The notes under the pieces are model-generated. The model did not search any database. It saw only the letters and a program-made list of their open reading frames with translations, and was not told the DNA's origin. Source: Rhodococcus sp. Z13 (GTDB lineage Bacteria > Actinomycetota > Actinomycetes > Mycobacteriales > Mycobacteriaceae). From it: a stretch of 64,000 nt of DNA. The stretch lies in NCBI RefSeq assembly GCF_025837095.1, contig NZ_CP107551.1:496001-560000 (forward strand), read 5' to 3'. The position numbers and the translations under genes were made by a program. This document shows positions 62,177 through 64,000 of this stretch, one piece after another; the first letter of the stretch is position 1; every line of letters begins with the position of its first letter.

Positions 62177-63013
62177 CTACAGGTCGCCCGCGGGCAGCGC
62201 CGCGACGACGGCAGCCCGTGCTGCGGGGTCGTGGGGCAGACGCCAATGGTCCACGCAGCCGGTCGAATCCGAGCCCGTCGGTACGCCCGCCAGTGTGACG
62301 ACGGTGGAGCCCGGCAGGGCGCCGCGCTCGGGCGGGACCACGAGGAGGTCGCAGGTCGACACGATGTCGGTGTAGCGGACGCCGGGGGTCGGCACGCCGC
62401 GGGCGTGCAGGTCGCGAAGCAGGTTCGACCCGGCGACGATCTCGCGGCAGCCGGCGCAGACCGGGTCGACGATCGGCTTCTCGAGTCCGAGGACGAGGTC
62501 GTAGGTGCCCACATCGCGGCTGATCTGCTCGGCGGCGGCGAGCCCACCGATTTCGGTGCCGTGCCACAGCGCGCCGAGAGTGGTGAGGGAGCGAACCGGC
62601 CCGGGGCCGTGCTCCTGCAGGTAACGCTGCACCACCAGCGATCCCGCGCCGTGTGCGACCACGTCGACCGTGCAGGTGGGGTCGTCGCCGCACAACGCGT
62701 CCAGAGCCTCGGCGAGATCCCGAGCGCCGGCGTCGGTGCCGCGGAGTCCGGCGAGGGGGAGGGGGAGATCGCCGGCGGCGGGTTCGCCCCAGCTGACGGT
62801 GGTGGCGCAACGGCCGGCCGCGGCGAGATCGGCGGTGAAGGCGGTCCACGTCTCGGTGGTGCTCGCGAGGTCGTGCACGAGGACGGTGTCCGGGCGTGCT
62901 CCCGCGCACGGATCGGGAAGCGGTGCGGCGGTGGCCGGACCCGACGGAACGGTCCAGGCGGCGACGGCCAGCAGGGCCACCGACAGGGGGTGTGACCAGG
63001 ACTTACCGAGCAT
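62177..63013 (-). CDS. Secreted lipase-fold protein lacking the nucleophile serine
   Basis: Exported alpha/beta-hydrolase-fold protein of 278 residues resembling secreted actinobacterial lipases. Sec signal peptide ends about residue 29 (ATA). In the nucleophile elbow the usual GHSxGG reads AHGAGS: residue 122 is glycine (codon GGC). The following LGALWHGTEIGGLA, aspartate D222 (STCDLLVVPPE) and histidine H256 (CVDHWRLPHDP) are kept. Six or more cysteines suggest disulfides. Either a pseudoenzyme, a binding protein, or a recently inactivated lipase. Cotranscribed with the TetR gene downstream. Confidence 0.84.
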   Translation of the reverse strand: MLGKSWSHPLSVALLAVAAWTVPSGPATAAPLPDPCAGARPDTVLVHDLASTTETWTAFTADLAAAGRCATTVSWGEPAAGDLPLPLAGLRGTDAGARDLAEALDALCGDDPTCTVDVVAHGAGSLVVQRYLQEHGPGPVRSLTTLGALWHGTEIGGLAAAEQISRDVGTYDLVLGLEKPIVDPVCAGCREIVAGSNLLRDLHARGVPTPGVRYTDIVSTCDLLVVPPERGALPGSTVVTLAGVPTGSDSTGCVDHWRLPHDPAARAAVVAALPAGDL

Positions 63014-63035
63014 CGAGGCTCCTTCGCGAGGGCTA

Positions 63036-63063
63036 TTGACCAAACCATACCGTATGGTACTGT
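63036..63063 (+). promoter_or_regulatory. Multicopper oxidase promoter with palindromic operator
   Basis: TTGACC (63036-63041), 16-bp spacer, TACTGT (63058-63063). The spacer contains ACCATACCGTATGGT (63044-63058), a 7-bp inverted repeat around one base, of the size TetR repressors bind. Confidence 0.7.
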
Positions 63064-63128
63064 GGCGCCCATCACGAGCACCGGTCCTCCCGGTTCCGGG
63101 CCGGCGCGGACGACAGGAAAGACGCTCC

Positions 63129-64000
63129 ATGCAGAGACTCAGCCGCAGAACCCTTCTCGCCGGACTCGCCGTCGGAACCGGCGCCGTCCTGCTCGGAGGG
63201 CGCGCACTCGCGGACGGCCCGGACATCACCCGGCCGCTGCTGTTCCACTCCCCGCGGCTCGAACCCTTCGTCGACGAACTGCCGATCATCCCGCGACCGG
63301 ACAGCACCTCCTACCGGATCGACGCCGTCAGTGCCCGGCACAGCTTCCACCGCGACCTGCCGGCCGGACCGACCCTCGCCTACGGCGACAGCACCTACGG
63401 CGGCCCGACGCTCGTCGCACACAAGGGGCAGGAGACCTCGGTCGAGTACCGCAACGCCATCGACACGCACCCCTTCGCCGCCGACTTCGACACCACGCTG
63501 CACGGGCTGAGCGAACGCGACCGCACCGACGTCCCCACCTCGATGCACCTGCACGGCGGGGTGACCCCACCCGAGTTCGACGGCAACCCCGAACAGATCT
63601 CGCGTCCCGGCCAGGGATACACCTACCGGTTCCCGAACCGCCAGGACGCGACGACCATGTGGTACCACGACCACGCGATGGCGGTCACCCGCCTCAACGC
63701 CTACGCGGGCCTGGCCGGGATGTACCTGCTGCGCGACGAGTACGACACCGGCGACCGGCGGAATCCGCTGGGGTTGCCCAGCGGCGAGTTCGAACTCGAG
63801 CTGGTACTGCAGGAGAAGATCGTCAACAGCGACGGTTCGCAGAGCATCCGCTCGACTCCGATCGTGCCGCAGGGCCGGTGGGAGGGCGGCGCCGTCGGCG
63901 ACGTCGGTGTCGTCAACGGCAAGATCTGGCCCGAGGCGCGCGTCGCCCGCGGCCTGTACCGGGTGCGGCTGCTCAACGCGGCGTCCTTCAGCGTTTGGGA
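63129..64000 (+). CDS. Multicopper oxidase, Tat-exported (3' end beyond window)
   Basis: First 290 codons of a multicopper oxidase. The N-terminus carries a twin-arginine signal (SRRTLLAGLAVGTGAVLLGG). Cupredoxin domain 1 has the type 2/3 copper motifs MHLHGG and MWYHDHAM; domain 2 begins about residue 210. It resembles the CotA/bilirubin-oxidase/phenoxazinone-synthase group. The C-terminal copper motifs fall outside the window, so completeness cannot be judged. ATG 63129 lies ~65 bases after the probable -10. Role: oxidation of phenolics or metals in the cell envelope (family inference). Confidence 0.9.
   Translation, partial: MQRLSRRTLLAGLAVGTGAVLLGGRALADGPDITRPLLFHSPRLEPFVDELPIIPRPDSTSYRIDAVSARHSFHRDLPAGPTLAYGDSTYGGPTLVAHKGQETSVEYRNAIDTHPFAADFDTTLHGLSERDRTDVPTSMHLHGGVTPPEFDGNPEQISRPGQGYTYRFPNRQDATTMWYHDHAMAVTRLNAYAGLAGMYLLRDEYDTGDRRNPLGLPSGEFELELVLQEKIVNSDGSQSIRSTPIVPQGRWEGGAVGDVGVVNGKIWPEARVARGLYRVRLLNAASFSVW

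Overview
The window is GC-rich, densely packed actinobacterial DNA, most probably from Rhodococcus. Its core is the sterol/cholesterol catabolic region. Gene content and order mirror, in inverted orientation, the M. tuberculosis Rv3515c-Rv3570c region, including the kshA, hsaADCB, fadD3/fadE30/kstR2, ipdABC/echA20, fadA5/cyp125, ltp3/ltp4 and fadD19/echA19 blocks. Operators of both steroid repressors can be read directly. Seven KstR-type boxes (TnnAACnnGTTnnA, perfect or one mismatch) lie before kshA, hsaA, the acetoacetate-decarboxylase-like gene, fadA5, cyp125, the DUF35/F420 gene pair and fadD19. Three KstR2-type palindromes (ACCAAGC-N4-GCTTGGT) lie in the fadD3/fadE30, echA20/thiolase and MerR/SDR intervals.

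Layout: 1-5.3 kb, kshA and the ring A/B meta-cleavage operon hsaADCB. 5.3-12.8 kb, an accessory block: a PRC-barrel protein, then a putative catabolic unit (aminotransferase, DUF3830, amidase, D-2-hydroxyacid dehydrogenase, two Asp/Glu-racemase-superfamily proteins, GntR regulator) tied together by a repeated ATTGTYRACAAT operator. 12.8-15 kb, ADC-like protein, aldo-keto reductase, small secreted protein. 15-24.5 kb, the KstR2 regulon for C/D-ring (HIP) degradation: fadE33-fadE32-fadE31-echA-fadD3 facing fadE30-ipdF-kstR2-fadA6. 24.5-29.8 kb, DUF2277, cstA-ybdD and a secreted CocE-type hydrolase. 29.9-33.4 kb, echA20-ipdA-ipdB-ipdC.

33.5-43.0 kb is a segment bounded by a 30-bp direct repeat that contains the KstR2 operator. 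It holds a second thiolase, a partly decayed catabolic cluster (MaoC hydratase, acyl-CoA synthetase, SDR, alpha/beta hydrolase, HsaA paralogue, plus stubs of kshA, an IclR regulator, a FAD dehydrogenase and an SDR), and a membrane protein/MerR pair. Conceptual removal of this segment restores the mycobacterial arrangement echA20 - operator - SDR pair. 43-48.7 kb: two HIP-pathway SDRs, a GyrA-like/GNAT fusion, a Ddn-like protein, fadA5 and cyp125. 48.8-50.4 kb: a small HTH/PH-like pair and a MobA-like transferase. 50.4-61.5 kb: a sterol side-chain module (SnoaL-like, luciferase-like, ltp3, ltp4, double DUF35, F420-type oxidoreductase, fadD, echA19, fadD19, nitronate-monooxygenase-like). 61.5-64 kb: TetR, a lipase-like secreted protein lacking its serine, and a Tat-exported multicopper oxidase cut by the window end.

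Together the genes cover side-chain oxidation and cleavage (cyp125, fadA5, fadD19, echA19, ltp3/4), ring opening (kshA, hsaADCB) and complete C/D-ring degradation (fadD3, ipd and fadE genes, fadA6). The most interesting non-textbook parts are the GntR-linked unit at 6.3-12.8 kb and the repeat-bounded decaying segment at 33.5-43.0 kb. I saw no tRNA, rRNA, CRISPR array or transposase. All homology statements are from reading protein sequences; no database search was run.
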